Shown here piece after piece: positions 1 through 8,143 of a stretch of DNA of 64,000 bases (the first letter of the stretch is position 1; the number at the start of each line of letters is the position of its first letter). Source of the DNA: JAIBJN01 sp963699495 (GTDB lineage Bacteria; Actinomycetota; Thermoleophilia; Gaiellales; Gaiellaceae). Under the pieces are notes generated by a model that was not told the DNA's origin, made no database searches, and was given only the letters and a program-made list of their open reading frames with translations. The position numbers were made by a program, and so were the translations under genes. The DNA lies in the NCBI GenBank assembly GCA_963699495.1, contig CAVOUB010000002.1:124001-188000 (forward strand). Reading direction: 5' to 3'.

Positions 1-1
1 G

Positions 2-232
2 GGATTGGGCTCGTCGAAGAACGGCCGCGACTCCGAGTCCAAACGGCTCGGCGTCAAGGTCTTCGACGGCCAGGAGATCAAGGCGGGGATGATCGTCGTC
101 CGCCAGCGCGGCACGCGCTTCCGGCCCGGCCAGGGCACGGGTCTCGGCCGCGACCACACGATCTTCGCCACCCGCGACGGGAAGGTTGCCTTCCGGGCGG
201 GCGGCGCGGGTCGGGTCGTGTCCGTCCTCTAG
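2..232 (+). CDS. rpmA: 50S ribosomal protein L27 (5' truncated by window edge)
   Basis: C-terminal part of ribosomal protein L27, which lies near the peptidyl-transferase centre of the large subunit. The first readable residues are G-L-G-S-S-K-N-G-R-D-S, the conserved segment just after the short N-terminal tail of L27, so only about ten residues lie outside the window. Further family signatures are the RQRGTRFRPG stretch and GLGRDHTIFA. The TTG at position 5 is an internal Leu codon, not a start. The next gene, obgE, begins 8 bases downstream, matching the common rpmA-obgE order. Confidence 0.93.
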   Translation, partial: GLGSSKNGRDSESKRLGVKVFDGQEIKAGMIVVRQRGTRFRPGQGTGLGRDHTIFATRDGKVAFRAGGAGRVVSVL

Positions 233-240
233 GGGCGTCC

Positions 241-1398
241 GTGTTCCACGACCGCGCGCGGATCCGCGTCAAGGGCGGCCGCGGCGGCGACGGCTCGCTC
301 AGCTTCCGGCGCGAGAAGTTCGTGCCGAAGGGAGGGCCCGACGGCGGCGACGGGGGGCACGGGGGCGACGTCGTCCTCGTGGCCGACGCCGATCTGCGCG
401 ACCTCTCCTACTTCCACCGCAGCACCCGTTTCGAGGCGAAGCGCGGGCGGCACGGAGAGGGCTCGAACAGGCGGGGCGCGGACGGTGAGGACGTCGAGCT
501 CGGCGTGCCCGTCGGCACCCAGGTGCTGGACGAGGACGGGCGCCTGCTCGCAGACCTCGCGCACGGCGGGGCGCGCGTGGTCGTCGCGCACGGCGGCCGG
601 GGAGGCGCCGGCAACCGCCGCTTCGCCACCCCGACCCATCAGGCCCCGCGCCTGGCCGAGCTCGGCTCGGTCGGGGAGGAGGCGGCGCTCGAGCTGCGGC
701 TGAAGCTCCTGGCCGACGCTGCGCTGCTCGGGTTCCCCAACGCCGGCAAGTCCTCGCTGCTGCGGCGCATCTCCAACGCGAAGCCGAAGGTGGCCGACTA
801 CCCGTTCACGACGATCGCGCCGGTCCTCGGCACGGTCGAGGCGCCCGACGGTCGGCAGCTGACCGTCGCGGACGTGCCCGGTCTCCTGGAGGGCGCGAGC
901 GAGGGCGTCGGCCTCGGGGACGAGTTCCTCGCCCACCTCGAGCGCGCCCGGCTCTTCCTGCACGTGATCGACGCTCAGGAGGACGCCGAGGCGCGCTTCC
1001 ATGCCATCAACCGCGAGCTCGCCGCCTACGGCGCAGGCCTGGCCGAGCGGCCGCAGATCGTGATCCTCAACAAGGCCGACCTGCTGCAGGAGCCCCCGAG
1101 CCTCGACGTGGACGACGCACGCGTGCTCGAGGTCGTCGCCACCTCGGCCGTGACCGGCCGTGGGATCGACGAGCTCAAGCGCACGCTCTTCGACCTGATC
1201 CCGGAGAGCGCACCAACGCCGGTCGAGGACACCGAGCTGGTGGACTTCCTCGTCTACCGGCCGCGACCGCCGCGACAGCGCCGCTTCCGCATCTTTCGCA
1301 CGCCGCGCGGCTATCGGGTGCGCGGCGAGGCGACCGAGGAGGAGCTCCGCGCCGCCGGCGTCAAGCCCGACGCCGTGGTGGAGTTCGAGGACGAGTGA
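241..1398 (+). CDS. obgE: GTPase ObgE/CgtA
   Basis: Essential ribosome-associated GTPase involved in 50S maturation and stress control. The 385-residue product has the glycine-rich Obg fold (about residues 1-158, with GGRGGDGS and GGDGGHGGDV), then a G domain with P-loop GFPNAGKSS, switch region DVPGLLEGAS and specificity motif NKAD, and a C-terminal OCT domain (about 315-385) of the kind found in actinobacterial Obg proteins. It starts with GTG 8 bases after rpmA and its stop overlaps the nadD start (GTGA), so the genes are probably translationally coupled. Confidence 0.96.
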   Translation: MFHDRARIRVKGGRGGDGSLSFRREKFVPKGGPDGGDGGHGGDVVLVADADLRDLSYFHRSTRFEAKRGRHGEGSNRRGADGEDVELGVPVGTQVLDEDGRLLADLAHGGARVVVAHGGRGGAGNRRFATPTHQAPRLAELGSVGEEAALELRLKLLADAALLGFPNAGKSSLLRRISNAKPKVADYPFTTIAPVLGTVEAPDGRQLTVADVPGLLEGASEGVGLGDEFLAHLERARLFLHVIDAQEDAEARFHAINRELAAYGAGLAERPQIVILNKADLLQEPPSLDVDDARVLEVVATSAVTGRGIDELKRTLFDLIPESAPTPVEDTELVDFLVYRPRPPRQRRFRIFRTPRGYRVRGEATEEELRAAGVKPDAVVEFEDE

Positions 1399-1970
1399 CG
1401 ACCGGGCTGCTCGGCGGCGCCTTCGATCCTCCGCACAGAGGCCACGTCGTGCTGGCGCGGGAGGCGATCGAGCGCTTCGGCCTCGACCGCCTGGTGGTCC
1501 TGGTCGTCGCCGAGCCCGGGCACAAGCCGGTCGGGACGCCGGTCGAGGCGCGCCTCGAGCTCGCGCGCGCGGCCTTCGCCGACGTTCCGCTCGCCGAGGT
1601 CCGGCGCGACGACCACGCCTTCACCGTCGACTCGCTGCGGGCCGGCGCCTCCGTCCCCGAGGACACCGTCTTCCTCGTCGGCGCCGACGAGTTCGCGGGG
1701 TTCCTCACCTGGAAGGAGCCGGACGAGGTGCTCGAGCACGTCCGTCTCGGCGTCGCCACGCGTCCCGGGTTTCCGCGCGAGCGCCTTCGGCCCGTGCTCG
1801 CCGCGTTGCGGCATCCGGAGCGGGTCGAGCTGTTCGAGATTCCCGCGCTCGACGTCTCCTCCACCGACCTGCGCGCACGCCTCGCCGGCGGCGAGCGGGT
1901 GGACGACCTCGTCCCGCCGGCGGTTGCGCGCCTCATTGTCGAGCGGGGCCTCTACCATGAGGGCTGTTGA
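1395..1970 (+). CDS. nadD: nicotinate-nucleotide adenylyltransferase
   Basis: Transfers AMP from ATP to nicotinate mononucleotide to make deamido-NAD, a late step in NAD synthesis. The 191-residue protein opens with GLLGGAFDPPHRGHVVLA, the nucleotidyltransferase GxFDPxHxGH motif that binds ATP, and ends with SSTDLRARLAGG, matching the family's second ATP-contact motif (SST.lR). The GTG start overlaps the obgE stop by four bases and the stop overlaps the next gene's first possible start (TTGA). Length and neighbours match canonical NadD. Confidence 0.94.
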   Translation: MTTGLLGGAFDPPHRGHVVLAREAIERFGLDRLVVLVVAEPGHKPVGTPVEARLELARAAFADVPLAEVRRDDHAFTVDSLRAGASVPEDTVFLVGADEFAGFLTWKEPDEVLEHVRLGVATRPGFPRERLRPVLAALRHPERVELFEIPALDVSSTDLRARLAGGERVDDLVPPAVARLIVERGLYHEGC

Positions 1971-2380
1971 CCCGTCCCGGAGGGCACAGCTACGCTGAGA
2001 CCGTTGACCCAGGAGATGCCAGGCCACTGACGCCGATCGAGCACGCGCGCAGAATTGCGGCTCTCGCCCAGGAGAAGCTCGCCGCCGACGTCGTCATCCT
2101 CGACATGCGGCCCGTGTGTTCCTACACGGACTTCTTCGTCGTCTGCACAGGGCAGAACCCGCGCCAGACGAAGGCCGTCTACGACGAGGTCCGCGAGCGC
2201 CTGAAGAAGGAAGAGGGAGTCGTCCCGCGCACCGTCGCCGGCGAGCGTGAGGCGACCTGGATCCTCGCCGACTACCTCGACGTCGTCCTGCACGTCTTCA
2301 CGCCCGAGGCGCGGGAGTACTACCGCCTCGAGGAGCTCTGGGGCGACGTCCCCTCGGTCGAGCTCGCCGTCGCCGGGTAG
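1967..2380 (+). CDS. rsfS: ribosome silencing factor RsfS
   Basis: RsfS (Iojap/RsfA family) binds ribosomal protein L14 and blocks subunit joining when nutrients run low. The core runs from ARRIAALAQEKLAADVVILD through YTDFFVVCTG to the C-terminal YYRLEELWGD, all typical. The start is uncertain: TTG at 1967 overlaps the nadD stop, but the first 20 residues are unlike the family. CTG at 2027, preceded by AGGAG at 2011, would give a protein starting at T-P-I-E-H, where homologues usually begin. Order obgE-nadD-rsfS is widely conserved. Confidence 0.9.
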   Translation: MTRPGGHSYAETVDPGDARPLTPIEHARRIAALAQEKLAADVVILDMRPVCSYTDFFVVCTGQNPRQTKAVYDEVRERLKKEEGVVPRTVAGEREATWILADYLDVVLHVFTPEAREYYRLEELWGDVPSVELAVAG

Positions 2381-2387
2381 GCCGCGC

Positions 2388-2393
2388 TACAGT
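2388..2393 (+). promoter_or_regulatory. probable -10 box for tRNA-Ala
   Basis: TACAGT fits the TAnnnT -10 consensus seen before many genes here and ends 11 bases before the mature tRNA 5' end, giving a short 5' extension for RNase P. No clear -35 element is visible. Confidence 0.5.
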
Positions 2394-2404
2394 TTGGCCG
2401 TCGC

Positions 2405-2477
2405 GGGGCCATAGCTCAGCTGGGAGAGCGCTTGGCTGGCAGCCAAGAGGTCGCGGGTTCGAATCCCGCTGGCTCCA
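2405..2477 (+). tRNA. tRNA-Ala (anticodon GGC)
   Basis: A complete cloverleaf can be drawn. The acceptor stem GGGGCCA pairs with TGGCTCC (one G-U). The D arm contains AGCTCAGCTGGGAGAGC. The anticodon stem CTTGG/CCAAG closes loop CTGGCAG, with anticodon GGC reading GCC. The T arm has GGTTCGAATCC. The discriminator base is A at 2477 and CCA is not encoded. It lies 24 bases after rsfS, just upstream of the sulfatase/FGE pair. Confidence 0.96.
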
Positions 2478-2528
2478 TTCCGACGCATTCTGGCCGCCGC
2501 GCACAGGACCGGACCGTCGTCCGAGGGA

Positions 2529-4080
2529 GTGGGGGAACGCAGGCCTGAGGCAGAGAAGCCGAACATCCTCGTGATCTGGGGCGACGACATCGGGATCACG
2601 AACCTGAGCTGCTACAGCGACGGGCTGATGGGGTACCGGACGCCGAACATCGACCGGATCGCCGACGAGGGGATGCGCTTCACCGACTCCTACGGCGAGC
2701 AGAGCTGCACGGCAGGGCGATCGTCGTTCATCACCGGCCAGAGCGTGTTTCGCACCGGCCTCAGCAAGGTCGGCGTGCCGGGATCCGACGTCGGCCTGCA
2801 GGCGGAGGACCCGACGATCGCCGAGCTGCTGAAGCCGCTCGGCTACGCAACCGGGCAGTTCGGGAAGAACCACCTCGGCGACAAGAACGCGTTCCTCCCG
2901 ACCGCCCACGGCTTCGACGAGTTCTTCGGCAACCTCTACCACCTGAACGCCGAGGAGGAGCCTGAGCTGCCGAACTGGCCGCCGGCGGCCGACTTCCCGC
3001 ACTTCCGCGAGCGCTTCGGGCCGCGGGGCGTCCTGCACTCGTGGGCGACCGACGAGGACGACGCGACGGAGGAGCCGCGCTGGGGCCGCGTCGCAAGCAG
3101 CGCATCGAGGACACCGGCCCGCTGACGAAGAAGCGGATGGAGACGATCGACGACGAAGTGCTCGAGCACACGCTCGACTTCATCGGCCGCCAGCACGCCT
3201 CGGAGACGCCGTTCTTCGTCTGGTTCAACACCACCCACATGCACCTCCGCACACATCCGAAGCCGGAGAGCCTCGGGCAGGCCGGGCGCTGGCAGTCGCC
3301 GTACCACGACACGATGATCGACCACGACAAGGTCGTGGGCGCCCTGCTCGACAAGCTCGACGAACTGGGGATCGCGGAGAACACGATCGTCATCTACTCG
3401 ACCGACAACGGGCCGCACATGAACACGTGGCCGGACGGCGGGATGACGCCCTTCCGCAGCGAGAAGAACACGAACTGGGAAGGCGCCTTCCGCGTCCCGG
3501 AGCTGATCCGCTGGCCGGGCAGGATCCCGGCAGGCGTCGTCTCGAACGAGATCGTCCAGCACCACGACTGGCTGCCCACGTTCCTCGCCGCCGCGGGCGA
3601 GCCCGAGATCGTCGACAAGCTGAAGGCCGGCCACACCGCCGGCGACACGACGTTCAAGGTGCACATCGACGGCTACAACCTGCTGCCGTACCTCACCGGC
3701 GAGGTCGACAAGAGCCCGCGCCCGGGCTTCGTCTACTTCTCCGACGACGGCGACGTGCTGGCGCTGCGGTTCGACAACTGGAAGGTCGTCTTCATGGAGC
3801 AGCGGGTGCAGGGGACGCTGCAGATCTGGGCGGAGCCGTTCGTCGCGCTGCGCGTCCCGAAGCTGTTCAACCTTCGCACCGACCCGTTCGAGCGGGCGGA
3901 CGTCACCTCGAACACCTACTACGACTGGTTCCTCGACAACGACTACATCGCCCTGGCGGCGACCTTCGTGATGACGCAGTTCCTCGCGACGTTCGTCGAG
4001 TTCCCGCCGCGGCAGAAGGCGGCGAGCTTCACGATCGACCAGGCGGTCGCGAAGCTCGAGGCCGTGCTCACCTCGGGGCA

Positions 4081-4084
<4 letters not shown>
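2529..4084 (+). CDS. arylsulfatase, cytoplasmic type (one frameshift in the sequence)
   Basis: Sulfatase-family hydrolase of about 518 residues that removes sulfate esters using a formylglycine made from an active-site Cys. The metal-binding start NILVIWGDDIG and the motif SCTAGRSSFITGQ are visible; C-T-A-G-R is the C-x-A-x-R form of the modification site. Later, STDNGPHMNTWPDGG supplies the second metal and substrate region. No signal peptide is seen, so it is probably cytoplasmic. The frame changes near 3093 (GTCGCAAG), consistent with one missing base; homology resumes at once with KQRIEDTGPL. The GTG at 2529 is the best start. The maturation enzyme gene follows directly. Confidence 0.88.
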
Positions 4085-4980
<896 letters not shown>

Positions 4981-5430
4981 TCAGGCCGAGGCCGGCTTGG
5001 CGGGGGGCTCGTCCGGGCCGTCGATGCGGGCCAGGTGGGCCTCGATCCGCGCGAGCGCCTCGGCATGCTCCTTGCCCTGCTGGTCGAGCTGCTCCTGCTG
5101 GGCCCGCGTGCGCTTCCCGATCAGGGTGGAGACCACGACGCTCGTCAGCGTCGGGATGAGGCCGAGGCCGACGAGCATGAGCAGGCTCGCAACGACCCGG
5201 CCTTCGGGCGATACGGGGACGATGTCGCCGTAGCCGACCGTCGTCACCGTCATGACCGCCCACCAGTACGAGAGCCCGAGGCTGGTGAACGTCTCCGGCT
5301 CGACGATTCGCTCCAGCGCTCCGGCCAGGAGGACCAGGAGGATCGCGACCACCATGATCAGGCGCACCGCGCGAAACAGCGTCAGCCGCTCGTACCAGAG
5401 GTCGAAGCGCTTGTTGACGTCGACGCGCAT
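4981..5430 (-). CDS. two-TM potassium channel (Ion_trans_2)
   Basis: Small K+ channel subunit. There are two hydrophobic helices (LIMVVAILLVLLAGAL and SLLMLVGLGLIPTLTSVVVS) flanking a pore loop with the selectivity filter TVGYGD. A charged, probably coiled C-terminal tail follows (QQEQLDQQGKEHAEALARIE) with no RCK/TrkA domain. The ATG at 5430 starts next to the first conserved segment; a TTG at 5508 would add 26 residues. The stop abuts the convergent FGE stop with no spacer. Family assignment is firm; ion flux and gating are inferred. Confidence 0.85.
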   Translation of the reverse strand: MRVDVNKRFDLWYERLTLFRAVRLIMVVAILLVLLAGALERIVEPETFTSLGLSYWWAVMTVTTVGYGDIVPVSPEGRVVASLLMLVGLGLIPTLTSVVVSTLIGKRTRAQQEQLDQQGKEHAEALARIEAHLARIDGPDEPPAKPASA

Positions 5431-5528
5431 GCGGGAGCACTTTTCGAGAGCGTTTTCCAAGTCCCTCTCTCGGAGGACTCCAGGAGCCGCTCGATCCGTC
5501 CGATACAAGCCTTACGTTCGATGCTTCA

Positions 5529-5600
5529 GAGAGCCCGCTGCCGCAGGCGGTGCTCCGGACTACACGAAGGCGAGAGCCCGCTGGCCGCAGCGGGCTCTCG
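5529..5600. repeat. tandem hairpin repeat, second copy a perfect 13-bp stem
   Basis: GAGAGCCCGCTG occurs at 5529 and again at 5572. The second unit forms a perfect hairpin: 5571-5583 pairs with 5588-5600 around the loop GCCG. The first is an imperfect version. No T-run follows, so it is not a classical intrinsic terminator. It lies in the divergent region between the channel gene and the small ORF at 5682. Confidence 0.6.
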
Positions 5601-5681
5601 CGTCTTCCGTGCGGCTATCCGCACCGCGAGACGCCTGGCCGCCGCACTGCGCCGGGCTCCGGCCGCTGGTTGGATGGCTGC

Positions 5682-5861
5682 ATGAAACCAGCAGGGCTCT
5701 TCGCAATGACCTATCTCTCCGTCACCCAGTTCGAAACCCGCCACAGGCAAGTCGGTGCCGAGCTCGAGCGTGAGCGCGCCGCGGCCACGAGCCTGCGCGC
5801 CAAGCGCCCGCGCCGTGCCCGCCGTCTGTTCAGGGCCGTCCGGGGCGCCGCAGCCGCTTAG
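5682..5861 (+). CDS. small basic protein of unknown function
   Basis: A 59-codon reading frame beginning MKPAGLFAMTYLSVTQFE and ending in an Arg/Ala-rich tail (AKRPRRARRLFRAVRGAAAA). ATG at 5706 would give 51 residues. It has no recognised domain and no clear Shine-Dalgarno site. Support comes from position: it would make the following hairpin element fall between convergent genes exactly as the copy at 35232 does. It could be spurious. Confidence 0.4.
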   Translation: MKPAGLFAMTYLSVTQFETRHRQVGAELERERAAATSLRAKRPRRARRLFRAVRGAAAA

Positions 5862-5914
5862 GAGGGATTGGCGGAACGTCGTTCGACACAGCGCGCGTTT
5901 CGTCAGTTCCTCCT
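5860..5914. repeat. conserved hairpin element, copy 1 (between convergent genes)
   Basis: The stem runs from AGGAGGGAT at 5860 and TGGCGGAACG at 5869-5878 to CGTTTCGTCA at 5896-5905 and GTTCCTCCT ending at 5914. It gives about 19 bp including G-U pairs. The 17-base loop shares TCG..TCG and CACAGCGCG with the copy at 35232-35297. It sits between the stop of the small ORF (5861) and the stop of the convergent LtrA-like gene (5941). A bidirectional terminator or a dispersed structured repeat is likely; there is no T-tract. Confidence 0.7.
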
Positions 5915-5940
5915 CGGCCGCAGGGCTGAGCTGCGGCGCC

Positions 5941-7113
5941 TCAGACGGCCGTGCGGATCCGCGCGCGGGCGTCTCTGAGGCGCAGCGTCTCGTACGCGAT
6001 CAGCGCGGTGCACACAGCCGCTACGAGCGCGAGCGCGACGATTCCGTCCACGCGGGTCGCAGCCGGGATGAGAGCAGCGCAGGCCGCGGCGGCCAGGCAG
6101 CGCCGTGGGTTGACGCTGCGGACGCTCCGGTAGCGAATCGCGTCGTGGCTGAGGAGGTAGATCGCGACGCCGCCGCAGAGCGCGAACGCGGGAACCGTGT
6201 CGAGCGGATCGTTCACGTGCGCGATCACCTTCTTGGCACCGAGGGCGGCAAGGACGATGCCGGCGAACATCGGCAGGTGGAGATAGCTGTACGAGTCGCG
6301 CGCCAGCCGCGCGCGCTCGTGGCCGTGCGCTTCCATCAGCTTCTTGCGCGCCACGTGCGCCACGATGTCGAAGTACGCCCACCAGAGCGCGCAGGCGAGG
6401 ACGAGCCCCAGGATCGCGGCGAGCACGACCGCCGGGTCGAGCTCGATCCCGGAGGCGCCGATCCCGATCGCGACGATCGACTCGCCGAGGGCGATGATAA
6501 CGATGAGGCCGTAGCGCTCCGCGAAGTGCCCGGCCGAGATGGAGAAGCCGCGGACCCCGAAGACGTACGGGCCGGAATAGTCGATCGTCAGCGCGACGAG
6601 CCAGAGGGCGATCTGGGCGGGCCCGTCCAGGAAGCCGGCCACGATCAGGAGCGCCGGCCCGGGAATCGCCGTGCGGGCCAGTCGGAAGGTGGCCTGCCTG
6701 ACGTCCACGTTCGGCGTGGCCTCGGCGAACAGCACGATGTGCATCGCCCGCACGGCGAAGTAGGCGAGCCCGAAGAGCACGGCGTCGGATCCGAAGGCCT
6801 GAGGCACGGCGAGCGCGGCGACGAACATCGCCGCCATCGCCCCGAACATCGCCAGCCGCGCCGAGCCCTCGTCCGGATCGATCTCGTTGGTCAACCAGGC
6901 ATAGGCGCCCCAGGCCCACCAGAGCGCCGCCAGGATCAGCAGCCCCTCCCCGACCCCGGTCCAGGTCGGGTCGTCGGACATATAGCCGGTCACCTGCGTG
7001 ATCGCGAAGACGAAGACGAGGTCGAAGAAGAGCTCGAGCGACGTGACCGGATGGTCCGCGTCCTCCTCGCCGGGGAGCTCGGGCTCGATCTCTCGCGGCC
7101 GCTCGGTGTCCAT
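5941..7113 (-). CDS. low temperature requirement A (LtrA) family membrane protein
   Basis: A 390-residue polytopic membrane protein. The N-terminal signature TSLELFFDLVFVFAITQV defines the LtrA family, and ERYGLIVIIALGESIVAIG is its second conserved block. About ten or eleven hydrophobic segments are evident, for example LILAALWWAWGAYAWL and VVLAAILGLVLACALWWAYF. The name comes from a Listeria growth-at-low-temperature mutant; no biochemical activity is established. The ATG at 7113 is the first start outside the neighbouring gene, 41 bases from the DUF1028 stop on the same strand. Confidence 0.88.
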   Translation of the reverse strand: MDTERPREIEPELPGEEDADHPVTSLELFFDLVFVFAITQVTGYMSDDPTWTGVGEGLLILAALWWAWGAYAWLTNEIDPDEGSARLAMFGAMAAMFVAALAVPQAFGSDAVLFGLAYFAVRAMHIVLFAEATPNVDVRQATFRLARTAIPGPALLIVAGFLDGPAQIALWLVALTIDYSGPYVFGVRGFSISAGHFAERYGLIVIIALGESIVAIGIGASGIELDPAVVLAAILGLVLACALWWAYFDIVAHVARKKLMEAHGHERARLARDSYSYLHLPMFAGIVLAALGAKKVIAHVNDPLDTVPAFALCGGVAIYLLSHDAIRYRSVRSVNPRRCLAAAACAALIPAATRVDGIVALALVAAVCTALIAYETLRLRDARARIRTAV

Positions 7114-7154
7114 CCACCGGATGATCGCAGCCGGCGCGGGTCGTACCGCGGCGG

Positions 7155-7988
7155 CTAGCGGGCGCGCAGCTGCTCGAGGACGACCGGGTCGATGCGCTCG
7201 GCGCCGCGGACGCGCTCCTCGAGGTTCTCGGTGGCCGCCCACGCGGCGAAGGCCTCGGCGAGCTCGGCGTCGGCGAATCCGAGCGCGGCGAGGCGCATCC
7301 GCAGCTCGGCGGCCAGCGCCTCGTCCACTTCGAGCCACTGGTCGTCGGGCGTCTGACCGAAGAGGAGGTCGTGCAGCCGGTAGATCCGCTCGAGCTCCTC
7401 GACCGGCCGCGGGTGGTCGTCGACGCGAAGGTCCGCCACGACGTCGCTCGTCCCCCCGTAGCCTCCGTCCCTGCGGACGACGAGGAGCGCGGCCGACTGC
7501 TGTCCGCGCCGGTCGCCGCCCGCGGCCTGGGCCGCGGTGAGGCAGCCCAGCAGCCGTTCCGCGAGGAGCCCACGCGTGGAGCCCTCGAACGACGAGGCCA
7601 GCGCCTCGACGGTCGCGGCCGAGACGAGGATGTTCCCCTGGGCCGCGTAGCAGGCGCCCGTCGTCCCGCCGGCCCACTCGAGGCAGTCGGAGCCGGTGTA
7701 GGTCGCCGCCTGCCCGCGCCCGTCCACGACCCCGACCTGACGGTGCTCGCGGCCCTCGTCGGCGCCTACGAGCGTGCGCACAACCTCCTCCGCGGAATAC
7801 CCCTCCCGCAGGAGCCCGAGGCCGTCCGGCCGGTAGGCGAGGTTCGCCCAGGCCTGCGTCGCTATCGCGCCGACCTCGGGCTCCGCGGCCGGCACCGCGG
7901 CGCCGACCGCCAGGAACTTCGACTGAACGGCGACGCCCCACTCGCGCGCCTCGAGATCGCACGCGACGATCGAGTACGTGGAGATCAC
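7155..7988 (-). CDS. DUF1028 family protein with C-terminal peptidoglycan-binding-like region
   Basis: 277 residues. The N-terminal two thirds match DUF1028, an Ntn-hydrolase-like fold of unknown activity: TYSIVACDLEAREWGVAVQS, KFLAVGAAVPAAEPEVGAIATQ and GACYAAQGNILVSAA are typical. The tail after DLRVDDHPRPVEELERIYRLH resembles the putative peptidoglycan-binding extension often fused to DUF1028. The GTG start at 7988 is chosen because homologues begin at T-x-S-I-V; the frame stays open 21 codons further upstream. It probably forms a short transcription unit with the LtrA-like gene. Confidence 0.82.
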   Translation of the reverse strand: MISTYSIVACDLEAREWGVAVQSKFLAVGAAVPAAEPEVGAIATQAWANLAYRPDGLGLLREGYSAEEVVRTLVGADEGREHRQVGVVDGRGQAATYTGSDCLEWAGGTTGACYAAQGNILVSAATVEALASSFEGSTRGLLAERLLGCLTAAQAAGGDRRGQQSAALLVVRRDGGYGGTSDVVADLRVDDHPRPVEELERIYRLHDLLFGQTPDDQWLEVDEALAAELRMRLAALGFADAELAEAFAAWAATENLEERVRGAERIDPVVLEQLRAR

Positions 7989-8020
7989 GGCCCGGATTCT
8001 GCCAGCGCCGAACGCCTCGC

Positions 8021-8105
8021 TAGACTTCGTGCCCGAAGTGGCAACTCTCATTCTCTGAGTCAGGGAGCGCGCAGGCGGCCGCCGGAGCCGCCCGGCACTC
8101 CCACG
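8021..8105 (+). promoter_or_regulatory. leuS leader: -10 box, candidate leader peptide and antiterminator region
   Basis: TAGACT at 8021-8026 fits the local -10 consensus. GTG-GCA-ACT-CTC-ATT-CTC-TGA at 8038-8058 could encode a leader peptide M-A-T-L-I-L with two Leu codons at the very 5' end of the transcript. GAGCGCG near 8065 can pair, with one bulge, with CGCGCCTC at 8104-8111. That overlaps the left arm of the terminator that follows, so alternative structures are possible. The genes upstream are on the other strand, so this RNA serves only leuS. Confidence 0.55.
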
Positions 8106-8132
8106 CGCCTCTCTCCCGAGAGGCGTTTTGTT
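8106..8132 (+). terminator. intrinsic terminator 11 bases before the leuS start (attenuator)
   Basis: CGCCTCTC (8106-8113) pairs perfectly with GAGAGGCG (8118-8125) around the loop TCCC and is followed by TTTTGTT. No plus-strand gene ends upstream, so its natural role is premature termination of leuS transcription. Confidence 0.8.
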
Positions 8133-8143
8133 ACTGGAGACCG

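Noticed and set aside
229..1002. Long minus-strand ORF opposite obgE
   Set aside because: It is a GC-bias shadow of obgE with no recognisable motifs; many similar long antisense frames exist across the window (for example 8060-10669 and 10578-13124).
5571..5600. CRISPR-like repeat at the tandem hairpins
   Set aside because: Only two units, dissimilar spacing and no cas genes.
5941..7962. Extending the LtrA-like gene to a 673-codon frame
   Set aside because: The extension lies inside the DUF1028 gene in another frame and is low-complexity Arg/Ala; LtrA homology starts right at the ATG at 7113.
8021..8143. T-box riboswitch before leuS
   Set aside because: The leader is only about 110 bases, too short for a usual T-box, and no clear UGGN antiterminator bulge was seen.
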